Source: Actinomycetota bacterium (GTDB taxonomy: Bacteria > Actinomycetota > Actinomycetes > Nanopelagicales > Nanopelagicaceae). Taken from it: a stretch of 61,354 bases of DNA. Location of the stretch: assembly GCA_009698445.1 (NCBI GenBank), contig WLQG01000003.1, forward strand, positions 1 to 61,354, read 5' to 3'. Under the pieces are notes generated by a model, which did not search any database, had not been told where the DNA came from, and was given only the letters and a program-made list of their open reading frames with translations. The position numbers and the translations under genes are program-made. Shown here one piece after another: positions 7,654 to 16,034 of this stretch (positions are counted from its first letter, which is position 1; every line of letters begins with the position of its first letter).

Positions 7654-8934
7654 TCAATTAGGCGTTGGCGTTTTCTGAGCGTATTCCATTGCAATTACTT
7701 GGCCCAAAATTTCCGCCGCTTTTTTCCATGAGGTTCCGTAGACTTTTTCAAAAGCGACATCCAGAGAATTTCCTCGGGCTTCTAATACAGACAAGGCGAT
7801 TACAGACTGTGGTCCACCTATAGCAACCAGACACTCAACTGCCATTGATCCTGTTGAGTTTCCTATTTCCCAAATTGGATTTGGTGGATATGCCGAACCA
7901 TTAACTTTATTTCCATTTATATCTATGCTCTCCTCTAATGAGCTGTAGAGCAAATAGTTTGTGATGCTTTGAGCAGTTAAATTCTTAAATCCGCTGTTGC
8001 GTAGATTAAAACCTTGATTATTTCTCGCTTCTAGATATCCATTTAAAGTTCCAGTGGAGATTGTCCAAGCGGGCTGTGTCACGCTACCTTGGAAAAGCCA
8101 GCCTGTATAAGCCTTGTTTTTAAGCGCACCAACATCTTTAATTTTAGTACCGTCCCATTGCGCAGATTGCACAGTATGTCCGTAAGAGTGTGCCAGCGTG
8201 CCACTTTCCAGGAACCAATGTTTTCCGTTATCAATTGGGATATTTAAATAGGCTTCATTTGTTCCTGGAACTGATCCGCTTTGACTGCCATTGCAATCTC
8301 CATCATTACACGCGCCTTTTGCTGACCTTATATACCCGTCATAATAGTTGGCGAAAGAAGCGTATTTTCTAGTTTTTGCGACTTGCTGGTATTGATCGTT
8401 AGCCCAAGCAATAGTTGAATAATCATAAATATAAACATCATAATAAGCACTCTGCTGAAAACCTGCGTAATATTTCATAGCACGATCCAGAACTTTCTCA
8501 ATACCGACCTTCGTAACAATAGATTCAAGCCCAGGCGCAATATAGATTGCATGAGCTGTAGCAGGTGATGTATTTGTTTGAATTAATGCTTCTGCTTTGG
8601 TGAAGGCAGCACTCGGAATATCTGATATTCGACTTGTGATGTTTGAAAATGTAATTGCATTTGATTCTGTTGATTCAGGTACCGGTAGCGTGATTGGAAT
8701 CGGTGGAATAAAAGCGTTTGGGGTTTGTTTTGGAGTGGCAGTTGGTGTTGGAGTGGCAGTTGGTGCAACCTTTACGCCTTCATTCCATACCAATTTCTTG
8801 CCAGATTTAACGCAGGTATAAACCTTATTTTGGTAAGTCACCTTTTGTTTGTAAACCTTGCATGCGGCTCCAGGACTTATCTTAGAAGCTGAAAAAGCTC
8901 CAACTGGAATGAGGACAAGGACTAAGGCAAGCAA
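7654..8934 (-). CDS. Secreted metallopeptidase paralogue 2 with destroyed active site
   Basis: Clear sibling of its operon neighbours (CVKSGKKLVWNEG module, Thr/Pro linker, same C-terminal VECLVAIGG and YGTSWKKAAE segments), but the zinc site is gone. HExxH reads HSYGH (about residue 249) and the WxxEG segment reads WLFQG. It cannot be a normal gluzincin. The first usual start codon is TTG 8934, which leaves a signal peptide without its basic part. Reading continues upstream in frame through IKGNLAKG to an ATT at 8961 that overlaps the TAA of the previous gene. That resembles the start region of paralogue 3, so a non-canonical ATT start is possible. The frame is otherwise open over 426 residues, so the protein may be kept for a binding role. 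Confidence 0.7.
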   Translation of the reverse strand: MLALVLVLIPVGAFSASKISPGAACKVYKQKVTYQNKVYTCVKSGKKLVWNEGVKVAPTATPTPTATPKQTPNAFIPPIPITLPVPESTESNAITFSNITSRISDIPSAAFTKAEALIQTNTSPATAHAIYIAPGLESIVTKVGIEKVLDRAMKYYAGFQQSAYYDVYIYDYSTIAWANDQYQQVAKTRKYASFANYYDGYIRSAKGACNDGDCNGSQSGSVPGTNEAYLNIPIDNGKHWFLESGTLAHSYGHTVQSAQWDGTKIKDVGALKNKAYTGWLFQGSVTQPAWTISTGTLNGYLEARNNQGFNLRNSGFKNLTAQSITNYLLYSSLEESIDINGNKVNGSAYPPNPIWEIGNSTGSMAVECLVAIGGPQSVIALSVLEARGNSLDVAFEKVYGTSWKKAAEILGQVIAMEYAQKTPTPN

Positions 8935-8956
8935 AATCCCTTTTGCTAAGTTCCCC

Positions 8957-10237
8957 TTAATTTGAATACTCCGCTGCTAAGACTTTGGAAAGTATTGTTG
9001 AAGCATCACTCCAACTTATTCCATATACATTTTTGAATGCAGTTGGAAAATCTTGACCTTCAGCGCCAAGAGCAAAGAGTGCCATAGTCGCTTGCGGACC
9101 ACCTATTGCAACTAATGCTTCAATAGCCTTGGCCCCCAAATCAAATCCAAGTTGATAGAGAGGTCCATTTCGATAACACGTTGTAGGGCTTTGGTTATAC
9201 AAATAATCTCTAATGGAACCCGCAGAATAATCAGTAACATTCTGCCCTGGATCCTTACCGAAAGATCTACTTGAGAAATAAGAAGAAAAATCTGAGTTCG
9301 CAACCATCGTGTTTATTCCATTTGGCTGACCTTCATTTATCCAACATGGGGTAAAGTCATGAGCTAGTCCCGTGCGGAAACAGTTATTACCTTCGTTATG
9401 GCAATTTGCATTTCCAATCCACTGTGCTGACTGAACTGTATGTGTGAATTCATGAACTAATTTACTTCCATTTGTATCAGGACGTTCTATGTCCCCTTCT
9501 GCCATCTGAATAAAACTGTTATCTGAATTTGTCACAGCGCCCGCATCGCCTCCACGGCAAAATCCAAGTGCAGCTCCACCAACACCTGGTGCGCTTTGAC
9601 TTTGGCAACTTATACTTAAAGCATTTAAAGCAGAGCCTATTGTGTCTGATCCATATCCATTAACTTTCCAAATATCTTGCGTTTTTTGTTCTGCCCATTT
9701 TTCATCGGTTATGTTGTAATAAACTACAGAATAATATTTAGACATGGTAAAACCTGCCCAGAGTTTTGTAGCTTTTTCAAGAATGGAATCTATGCCTGCT
9801 TTTCCGCCAGTAATTGTTAATTGAGTATTAGGTCCGACGTATGTGTCGTGCTTTATGGTGCCGGCACTATTTGAAGCAATCACATCTTGAACTTTCTGCC
9901 AGGCCGTTTTTGGAATGTCAGAAATATGGGACATCACATTTTCAAATGTGATTTCACCAGTTTGTGCGACTGGAAGAGTAATTGGAATTTTTGCTACGAA
10001 AGGTGCCGCAGTTTTAGTTGGGGTTGGAGTGGCCGTTGGCGTTGAACTAACTGCAACACCTTTATTCCATACGGTCTTCTTACCTGATTTAACACATGTA
10101 TAAACCTTTTTTGAGTAAGTAACTTTCTGTCCTAAAGCTTTGCACGAACCTCCAGCGCTCACTTTTTGCGCAGAAATTGCCGACACTGGCATTAGCACTA
10201 GAACTAAGGCCATAAAGATTACTTTTACTTTATTCAT
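8957..10237 (-). CDS. Secreted HExxH metallopeptidase-like protein (paralogue 1)
   Basis: A 426-residue exported protein. The ATG at 10237 overlaps the TGA of the Kelch gene (ATGA), which fixes the start and implies translational coupling. The signal peptide MNKVKVIFMALVLVLMPVSAISA is followed by a two-Cys module ending CVKSGKKTVWNKG and a short Thr/Pro linker. HEFTH is at residues 262-266, and CWINEGQPNG supplies the expected Glu ligand. Several additional Cys between the two motifs (HNEGNNC region) could stabilise an extracellular fold. First of four tandem paralogues; it probably arose from the same ancestor as the three downstream genes. Catalysis is inferred from the intact zinc motif. 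Confidence 0.75.
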   Translation of the reverse strand: MNKVKVIFMALVLVLMPVSAISAQKVSAGGSCKALGQKVTYSKKVYTCVKSGKKTVWNKGVAVSSTPTATPTPTKTAAPFVAKIPITLPVAQTGEITFENVMSHISDIPKTAWQKVQDVIASNSAGTIKHDTYVGPNTQLTITGGKAGIDSILEKATKLWAGFTMSKYYSVVYYNITDEKWAEQKTQDIWKVNGYGSDTIGSALNALSISCQSQSAPGVGGAALGFCRGGDAGAVTNSDNSFIQMAEGDIERPDTNGSKLVHEFTHTVQSAQWIGNANCHNEGNNCFRTGLAHDFTPCWINEGQPNGINTMVANSDFSSYFSSRSFGKDPGQNVTDYSAGSIRDYLYNQSPTTCYRNGPLYQLGFDLGAKAIEALVAIGGPQATMALFALGAEGQDFPTAFKNVYGISWSDASTILSKVLAAEYSN

Positions 10238-12327
10238 TTCTTTTTGTATCCAATCGGACAAACAGGTTTGAGGGAAGTTACCTTCTTTGTGTTTTTCCCT
10301 TTAACGCAAGTAATCGTTGTCTTTTTAGGAGCAACGGCTTTATCTGCCGTTGCCTTAGCTTCGGCATCTTGTTTAGCTTTAAGTTCTGCAGCTGCTTTAT
10401 CAGAAACTACTTTGTCGGCCGCAACCTTGTCATATCCACCTGAAATCGTGACATCAACGGGAGCAGATGCAATTCCATTGGCAACTACATACATTTTTGA
10501 AGGGCCATTTTCGAAATTTGATCCGATTGTGAAATCGAATGTAGAAGGCACCATTGGAGCTATTGAAGTGGTGCTGAAATTCGAAGTAGTGGCATAAAAG
10601 ACATGGTGTGAAGAGTTATTAACGACTCTCACTAAGGGATAGTTTGTGGCTGATTCAAACTCATCTCCAAATGTAGCGCCTTGAGTCAGTCCGGATAACT
10701 GCTTACCTGAAACGCTAAAACTCTTTCCTGGAGTTAAAGCTGCGTCAGATATTTTATCGACGACTGGCGCCCATGATGAATTAGGTGATCCTTTAGAAGT
10801 ATAAAACGCAATTCCACCAGAGCCAGGGTTTGCTCTCATATTAATAACCATGACTTGTCCATTAGGCAAGGGAAGCATTTTCATATAGACCGAACTGCTG
10901 CTTGATGGTGGAAGCATTAAATCATCAATAACTGGTAGCCACGCATTTGAAGAAACGTCATACTCGAAATATCTAGCTGGTCCCATTATGTCCATGTTGC
11001 CAGTATCTCGAGCAATGTAACTAGTTACCGTGAGCAAATTTCCATTAGGCAAGATCGCAGTGGGATTATCGGGAGCACTTAACTGCATTCCATTATTTAG
11101 TTTTGGAAAATTCGGTGCAGCTGCCCATGTATTTGTTACCGGATCATAGAGAGCGTTGGCACCAGTAGCACCTTGGGCCAAGGTTTTTCCGCTAGGCAAT
11201 GCAAGCGCTGGGCCAATTTCGCCATTGGATAATGCCACAGGCAATGCTCCTGTTTTACTCCAAAGACCAGTAGCAGGGTCATAGATTTCGGCGGTAATAC
11301 CGCCCCCATCCGTATTAACTGTTAGCACTTTGTCATTTGGAAGTAATGAAAATCCAGCTTCAGAGTTCATTCCGGTTTTATTAGTGCCCGTAATGGTCCA
11401 TTTCATTGTTGTTTCATCAAAAAGCATGGACTCATGGCTTGAACTCGGATCTCTATCAGAGAAATTACCAATCATGATTCTTCCGTCTGCCAACTTCACA
11501 AAAGGAGGAGCGGCGATATGTGCCCAAATTCCCTGTCCATTATTGGGTGGTGCTACTTCAGTCCAGGTATTACTAGAAACGTTATATATATAACTCTTAT
11601 TGTTATTTTCTTCAAATACCTTCGCATCAGAGAAATTAACTTCGCCACCTGTCACAAAGAAATTTCCACTATGAAGGACTGCACCGTTATAAGCCCAGGG
11701 ATTGTAATTAGGAATGCGAGCAACTTGAGTCCAAGTTCCATCATAATAATTTCCATCAATATCTGGTGTGATCGTCCACCAATTGGCAATCTCACTATCG
11801 TTTGTCGTTTGAACTAAAATTTTTCCATTTGTTAGCAGCCAAGCCATTCGCGCTATGTTGCTCGCCACGTTTGGTTTTGTAGTCATTAACTGCCAAGGAT
11901 CATTCCCAACAGCCTTGCGCACTTGTTGAGTGGTAAGCATCCAATTACCACTGGCATCCTTTGTTACTGGCGCCCCATCGGCTGATAAAACTTCCACACT
12001 GCTATCACTTTTTGCGATCACTAAATAATCCGTAATATATTGCCCGGTATAACAGCTGCCGCAATATCCACCTAGGGTGTACTGCTGTGCTTTGATTGCA
12101 AAAGTTACTACTCCATTATTATCGGTTCGGCCTCCTGGTGGATCGCCTCCATCGCGATTGACCGCGCGAACACTGACACCGTTTCCAGCTCCAGCGTTTG
12201 AACCCGTCGCGGGATTTATCAAAACAAAGCTGACATTTAACGTCGAATCAGCATGGGCACTGGGAGAAATGAATGAAGAAAGCAAAACTAAAGTCGAAAT
12301 CAGAACAGATATTTTTTTAGTCCGCAT
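10234..12327 (-). CDS. Secreted Kelch-repeat / galactose-oxidase-like beta-propeller protein
   Basis: First gene of the five-gene operon, 697 residues. A signal peptide (MRTKKISVLISTLVLL, cleaved after SAHA) is followed by a beta-sandwich region of about 100 residues and then Kelch-like blades. These have recurring tracts such as ILVQTTND, VLTVNTDGGG, NLLTVTSYIARD and VMVINMRANPG, each followed by ATGLWSKTG- or VSSNAWLPV-like sequence. A C-terminal Ig-like domain of the galactose-oxidase type (residues about 520-630) precedes an Ala/Lys-rich coil and a short Cys-x(n)-Cys tail CVKGKNTKKV...CPIGYKKK. The copper ligands of true galactose oxidases were not identified, so binding rather than oxidation is possible. 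The leader motif CTACGGAGAG lies ten bases before the ATG. Confidence 0.75.
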   Translation of the reverse strand: MRTKKISVLISTLVLLSSFISPSAHADSTLNVSFVLINPATGSNAGAGNGVSVRAVNRDGGDPPGGRTDNNGVVTFAIKAQQYTLGGYCGSCYTGQYITDYLVIAKSDSSVEVLSADGAPVTKDASGNWMLTTQQVRKAVGNDPWQLMTTKPNVASNIARMAWLLTNGKILVQTTNDSEIANWWTITPDIDGNYYDGTWTQVARIPNYNPWAYNGAVLHSGNFFVTGGEVNFSDAKVFEENNNKSYIYNVSSNTWTEVAPPNNGQGIWAHIAAPPFVKLADGRIMIGNFSDRDPSSSHESMLFDETTMKWTITGTNKTGMNSEAGFSLLPNDKVLTVNTDGGGITAEIYDPATGLWSKTGALPVALSNGEIGPALALPSGKTLAQGATGANALYDPVTNTWAAAPNFPKLNNGMQLSAPDNPTAILPNGNLLTVTSYIARDTGNMDIMGPARYFEYDVSSNAWLPVIDDLMLPPSSSSSVYMKMLPLPNGQVMVINMRANPGSGGIAFYTSKGSPNSSWAPVVDKISDAALTPGKSFSVSGKQLSGLTQGATFGDEFESATNYPLVRVVNNSSHHVFYATTSNFSTTSIAPMVPSTFDFTIGSNFENGPSKMYVVANGIASAPVDVTISGGYDKVAADKVVSDKAAAELKAKQDAEAKATADKAVAPKKTTITCVKGKNTKKVTSLKPVCPIGYKKK

Positions 12328-12337
12328 GAAAATCTAC

Positions 12338-12347
12338 CTCTCCGTAG
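12338..12347 (-). promoter_or_regulatory. Leader motif CTACGGAGAG upstream of the Kelch gene
   Basis: Same ten-mer and same ten-base spacing to the ATG as at 5922-5931. The bases between motif and start also match closely (TAGA-TTTC before ATG). GGAGAG is the likely ribosome-binding site. Confidence 0.5.
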
Positions 12348-12392
12348 ATATATGTGAATCAATAATTGAGTACTCGTATGGGACGCACTTAT

Positions 12393-13655
12393 TTAGAAAG
12401 ATCGAATTGGTCTGACATGATAAGGGGCCCCTTTTGCAGCCCCATTGTTGGTACTTCCATTTATAAACCAAAGTGACTGCCCTGCATCTGAGGCTAATTC
12501 AGTGGAATTCCAATAATAATCATTATCTTCAAAACCTTTTGTAATTGTATTGCCGCCCTGAGGGTGCTCTTCACCCAACCAGATACCGTCACCAATACAT
12601 TTTCCATTAGCATCAACACCTAGTCCTTGTACATAAATACATAACTGGTTTAACTCATCGCGCGAAGGTAAGTACCAATCTTCCTTGCCGCCACCTTTAT
12701 ATTCTCTGGAAGCACCCGCAGCTGTTTCAATACCGTTGCCTTGATCAACAATTGCCTTACTGTTGGCAAAGCCCGAACCAATGCTTGTGTGCTGAGCACC
12801 AGAGCCAACTTCCGTACCCTGAAGCTCTGATTCAGCCCATTTAATACCTGGTTCGTAACCGTTTGCTCCCTTCCAATTTTTATCGCGCGCGTATTCCAGA
12901 TAGTGACACCTTAGTAAAAGAGTTGAGCCACATGAAAAGCCGATTTCATCGTAGTAATAGACAATTCCTCCACCAGGTCCGATATCGCCTAGTGCGTAGG
13001 TGATTGCATCGCCACCTTTTGTTTCAACTGTAATTCTCTTTACGTCTTCAGCTGATGCAAGTGGGGTTCTAGAAATTGTGTAGGGAACGGTACTTGCGCT
13101 TGTAAGGCTTAATGTAAATGAAGTATCGGTTAAATCTCTTGTGGGATCTCCAACGTTTGCATCGTTTGTGACGTCATCAACATCTGTACCACCACTTGAC
13201 CAAGTAAATACTCCGGCGTTATCAGAAATTTCTATCAAGTCATAATCAGTTGTTTCAATGATGGAATTATCAAGGTTGGATGTCACTGTGTAATTGAACA
13301 AATCGAGTTGGCCAGTATCGCTATATGCCTTAATCACGAAAATCTTTCCGGAACACTTATCTGCTCGGCTATCTATTCCACTAATTTTTATCGACGTGAG
13401 TTTATGTGAGCCTGCACCTTGCTCATTGATAAAAGTTGAGTAGGGCGTTATGGTGATCTGATCATCACAGGCTGTAGTTGCAGCAACTCCCTGTCCGAAT
13501 TCAACATTGCCTCCACCATTGAGATTGATATTGGCGGCAAGGGTTGAACTAAGTGCAAGCACGCTAGCTAAAGCTGCGATACCGAGGATGAGTTTTAAAG
13601 GTTTGCCAATCCGGTTCGGCGAAGGCTGAAAATCGCCAAATTTAAGAGTGGGCAT
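12393..13655 (-). CDS. EFGQG-family surface protein 2 with Lcl_C/DUF1566-like domain
   Basis: A 420-residue member of the seven-copy family. The hydrophobic segment (about 20-40) ends STLAAN and is followed by INLNGGGNVEFGQG, TTACD and a second Cys in DKCSGKIF, closing with KRITVET. The C-terminal half starts with LGDIGPGGGIVYY and contains EDWYLPSRDELNQL, YYWNSTE and HVRPIRSF. These match the Lcl_C/DUF1566 fold, a carbohydrate- or glycosaminoglycan-binding domain first seen in the Legionella collagen-like protein. No Shine-Dalgarno precedes the ATG (the upstream bases are CCCTCC), so a leaderless message is possible. A role as adhesin is inferred from the domain. It diverges from the YHYH gene across 67 bp. 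Confidence 0.78.
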   Translation of the reverse strand: MPTLKFGDFQPSPNRIGKPLKLILGIAALASVLALSSTLAANINLNGGGNVEFGQGVAATTACDDQITITPYSTFINEQGAGSHKLTSIKISGIDSRADKCSGKIFVIKAYSDTGQLDLFNYTVTSNLDNSIIETTDYDLIEISDNAGVFTWSSGGTDVDDVTNDANVGDPTRDLTDTSFTLSLTSASTVPYTISRTPLASAEDVKRITVETKGGDAITYALGDIGPGGGIVYYYDEIGFSCGSTLLLRCHYLEYARDKNWKGANGYEPGIKWAESELQGTEVGSGAQHTSIGSGFANSKAIVDQGNGIETAAGASREYKGGGKEDWYLPSRDELNQLCIYVQGLGVDANGKCIGDGIWLGEEHPQGGNTITKGFEDNDYYWNSTELASDAGQSLWFINGSTNNGAAKGAPYHVRPIRSF

Positions 13656-13722
13656 GTATGGAGGGTACCCCTATTAATCGAAATGGAGAATGCGCTGAAG
13701 CAAGTTAGAAGGACCGAATTGG

Positions 13723-14652
13723 ATGGCAGAGAAATATGCCAAGCCAAATGCCGGTGTAGTTGTGCCACTCAGTGCCAGTGATGTGACTCTTGATTATTCC
13801 AGCAAGTTAGTAACTGCACAGAATTTGAATTACACCTTGACTTTGAACCCAACCAAGGCAGCTTCAGTTACATCAACATCTCTTGGACCAATTGGGATAT
13901 TGGCAAATGGAGCGGTTATTTATAATCCGTATGAAGGTGATGGAAAGACTGTTGCTGTCACTGGAAATGTGTATTTAACTGATTCCAATGGGGTTAAGTG
14001 GGGTTTTCTTGATGTGTGCAACGGCCATCCAGGAATGGGCGGCATGTACCACTATCACGGTATGCCACCGTGTGTAACTTCAGTAATTGATAAGGTCGGA
14101 GGGCCATCACACATTTTGGGATTAGCCTTTGATGGTTTCCTTATCTATGGCAACAAAGACATCAATGGAAAGCTTGTAACGTCCGCACAATTGGATGCAT
14201 GCAATGGAATTACAAGTCCAACGCCAGAGTTTCCAGCCGGCATCTATCACTATGTTTTAACTGAAGAAAAAAGTAATCGATCAACAATTAACTGCTTCGC
14301 AGGAACACCAACTTTAACTAAGGGTGGTGGACCACAACCTGGTGGTATGGGACCAATGCCAGGAATGGGTGGACCACAACCTGGTGGTATGGGACCAATG
14401 CCAGGAATGGGTGGACCACAACCTGGTGGTATGGGACCAATGGCTAGCTCAACTCCAGAAGTAAAACCCGCTGCGTCGCCTACACCAAGTTATACAACTT
14501 TATATAAAGCCGTAAAAGCCACACAACTCGTCTGTCAAAAAGGTAAAGTTAAAAAGACTGTCATTTCAAAATCTTGTCCTTCTGGATCAAAGAAAATCAG
14601 CTCAAAGACTGTTACAACATTTGTAGAAACAAAGGTTTTAGTTAACCCTTGA
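13723..14652 (+). CDS. YHYH-domain protein with Gly/Pro/Met repeats, no signal peptide
   Basis: A 309-residue protein whose first 200 residues match the YHYH domain family: GPIGILANGAVIYNPYEGDG, VCNGHPGMGG, then YHYHG, and AFDGFLIYG. Function of this family is not established; related proteins are usually secreted. AGAAGGA at 13707-13713 sits nine bases before the ATG, supporting this start. The frame closes upstream with TGA at 13696, so no signal peptide can be added. The gene is therefore either cytoplasmic or 5'-truncated. Residues about 202-240 are three copies of a GGPQPGGMGPMPGM unit. The C-terminus carries the same tail type as the Kelch protein (LVCQKGKVKKTV...SCPSGSKK), elsewhere found on secreted proteins. 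Confidence 0.8.
   Translation: MAEKYAKPNAGVVVPLSASDVTLDYSSKLVTAQNLNYTLTLNPTKAASVTSTSLGPIGILANGAVIYNPYEGDGKTVAVTGNVYLTDSNGVKWGFLDVCNGHPGMGGMYHYHGMPPCVTSVIDKVGGPSHILGLAFDGFLIYGNKDINGKLVTSAQLDACNGITSPTPEFPAGIYHYVLTEEKSNRSTINCFAGTPTLTKGGGPQPGGMGPMPGMGGPQPGGMGPMPGMGGPQPGGMGPMASSTPEVKPAASPTPSYTTLYKAVKATQLVCQKGKVKKTVISKSCPSGSKKISSKTVTTFVETKVLVNP
14326..14442 (+). repeat. 42-bp tandem repeat, 2.8 copies
   Basis: The unit begins GGTGGACCACAACCTGGTGG and starts at 14326, 14368 and 14410 (the last partial). It encodes GGPQPGGMGPMPGM in the YHYH protein. Copies are essentially identical, so copy number probably varies by slippage. Confidence 0.9.
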
Positions 14653-14663
14653 AGAGAACTTTG

Positions 14664-15860
14664 CTACCAACCGACCGCGGCATGATCTGTAGAACAATCA
14701 CCATTTCCTTGATTAGCTAAGCACGTTACGTCATAGCCACTTCCGTTATCTCTAGTTTCGAGCGTGAAGTAATTAACGGCAGCCAAAGGAAGGCCGCGTT
14801 GGGTCACTGAATCCCATGCGTTGTGTCTAATTAGATATAGCGAAGCGTTCTTTAAATTCGAATATGAAATATCTGTAATTTCCAAAGCTTCCCACTGAGA
14901 TGACCTACCAAGAACCTTCAATACACCCTGTGGAGAGGTTGAGATGGCAAAACCCCAAGCAGTGTTATACGCGTCTGTGAAATTGAATACAGGGTTACTG
15001 TTAAAAACTAAGTACAATGGAGATGTTATATCAGCACCAACTGTTAGATAAGCAAAATCTGTCGAAGATGTAAAGGCACGCAGAATCACTGCCTTTTTCT
15101 CACACGTTGGTACCCAAATATTGATTGAACTATCCCAGTACTCCCCTGGGTGGTTATCAATTTCAGATTGTGACTTACCGGTATTAGAAGGGTCACCCGC
15201 TGGCGTTAAATCCAAATTACTAATAACTACACGCTCCATCGAGTAATATCCATCTATAAGAGTTGAATACGGCGTAACAGTTATTTGGCTATCGCAGCTT
15301 GTTGACATTGAAATTGGTTGTCCCGAAATTACACTCTGATTCTCAATGCTCTCGATAGTAATTCGCTCAACATCACTTGCAGCAATATCAGGCGAAGTGA
15401 AAGTTAGAGTTATCGAACTATTGGTTGAATTTAAATCGCTTTGCTCTATGCTGCCATCAGGGCTGCTAAAAGATGTCGGGCTTACATATATTGAATATGA
15501 AGGTGAAAGTAATTCGCCATTTTTCTTATATGCCTTAATGGTAAAGGTCTTAAAAGCACACCCTGGATCACCAGATTCTTCCTGTATTGTGGAATCTACG
15601 TTGGATAAAGAAATGCTTGAGAACTTAAATTCCCCAACACCCGAATTATCGAAAGTTGAGTATGGCGCTAAGACAATTGAATTATCACAAGCAGTGGTTT
15701 GCGCCACCCCTTGGCCAAATTCAATTGAGTTATCAGTATTAAGGGTGATCAAAGAAGCGACAGCGATTCCAATTGTTGAGATAAAAAATGCAACAGAAAT
15801 GCCAATCAATAATGCAGGAGATTTCTTCTTTGGTGGTTCCTCGAAATTCAGAATGCTCAT
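14664..15860 (-). CDS. EFGQG-family surface protein 3, duplicated two-Cys module
   Basis: Start ATG 15860 gives MSILNFEEP, matching MSLLNF and MPTLKF of the paralogues; longer in-frame starts were rejected. The 398-residue protein has a hydrophobic segment ending SLITLNTDNSIEFGQG, then TTACD, a second Cys in DPGCAFKTFTIKAY, and DVERITIES. A second copy of the module follows immediately (STSCDSQITVTPYSTL, then PTCEKKAVILRAF), so this member holds the domain twice in tandem but the signal only once. The last 100 residues are distinct (CLANQGNGDC) and unrecognised. It diverges from surface protein 4 over a 174-bp shared upstream region, which suggests common control. Surface anchoring is inferred. 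Confidence 0.75.
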   Translation of the reverse strand: MSILNFEEPPKKKSPALLIGISVAFFISTIGIAVASLITLNTDNSIEFGQGVAQTTACDNSIVLAPYSTFDNSGVGEFKFSSISLSNVDSTIQEESGDPGCAFKTFTIKAYKKNGELLSPSYSIYVSPTSFSSPDGSIEQSDLNSTNSSITLTFTSPDIAASDVERITIESIENQSVISGQPISMSTSCDSQITVTPYSTLIDGYYSMERVVISNLDLTPAGDPSNTGKSQSEIDNHPGEYWDSSINIWVPTCEKKAVILRAFTSSTDFAYLTVGADITSPLYLVFNSNPVFNFTDAYNTAWGFAISTSPQGVLKVLGRSSQWEALEITDISYSNLKNASLYLIRHNAWDSVTQRGLPLAAVNYFTLETRDNGSGYDVTCLANQGNGDCSTDHAAVGW

Positions 15861-16034
15861 AGATTCCCACGTCCCATTTGGGCATGAAGGTACGACGAAT
15901 CGCCGTAATACTTCTTCGAAGAAATCACGGGCGAATTGTCTCACCGCTGGGGCAATTCGCCAGACCCCCAAGCGGCTTAATGGCGGGTGAACTTCCTCGG
16001 TTCACGCTCAAATGCCATACTTGGAAATGTGAGT

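Noticed and set aside
10244-10597. Plus-strand 117-residue frame opposite the Kelch gene end
   Set aside because: It is an antisense reading of the Ala/Lys-rich tail and has no ribosome-binding site or homology.
14326-14442. Tandem repeats as a CRISPR array
   Set aside because: The 42-bp units are contiguous with no spacers and encode a Gly/Pro/Met repeat in frame; no cas gene is present.
15861-16034. Longer N-termini for EFGQG proteins 3 and 4 into the shared divergent region
   Set aside because: The extensions overlap each other and lack family similarity, whereas the inner ATG codons restore the common MSxLNF/MFNF-type start.
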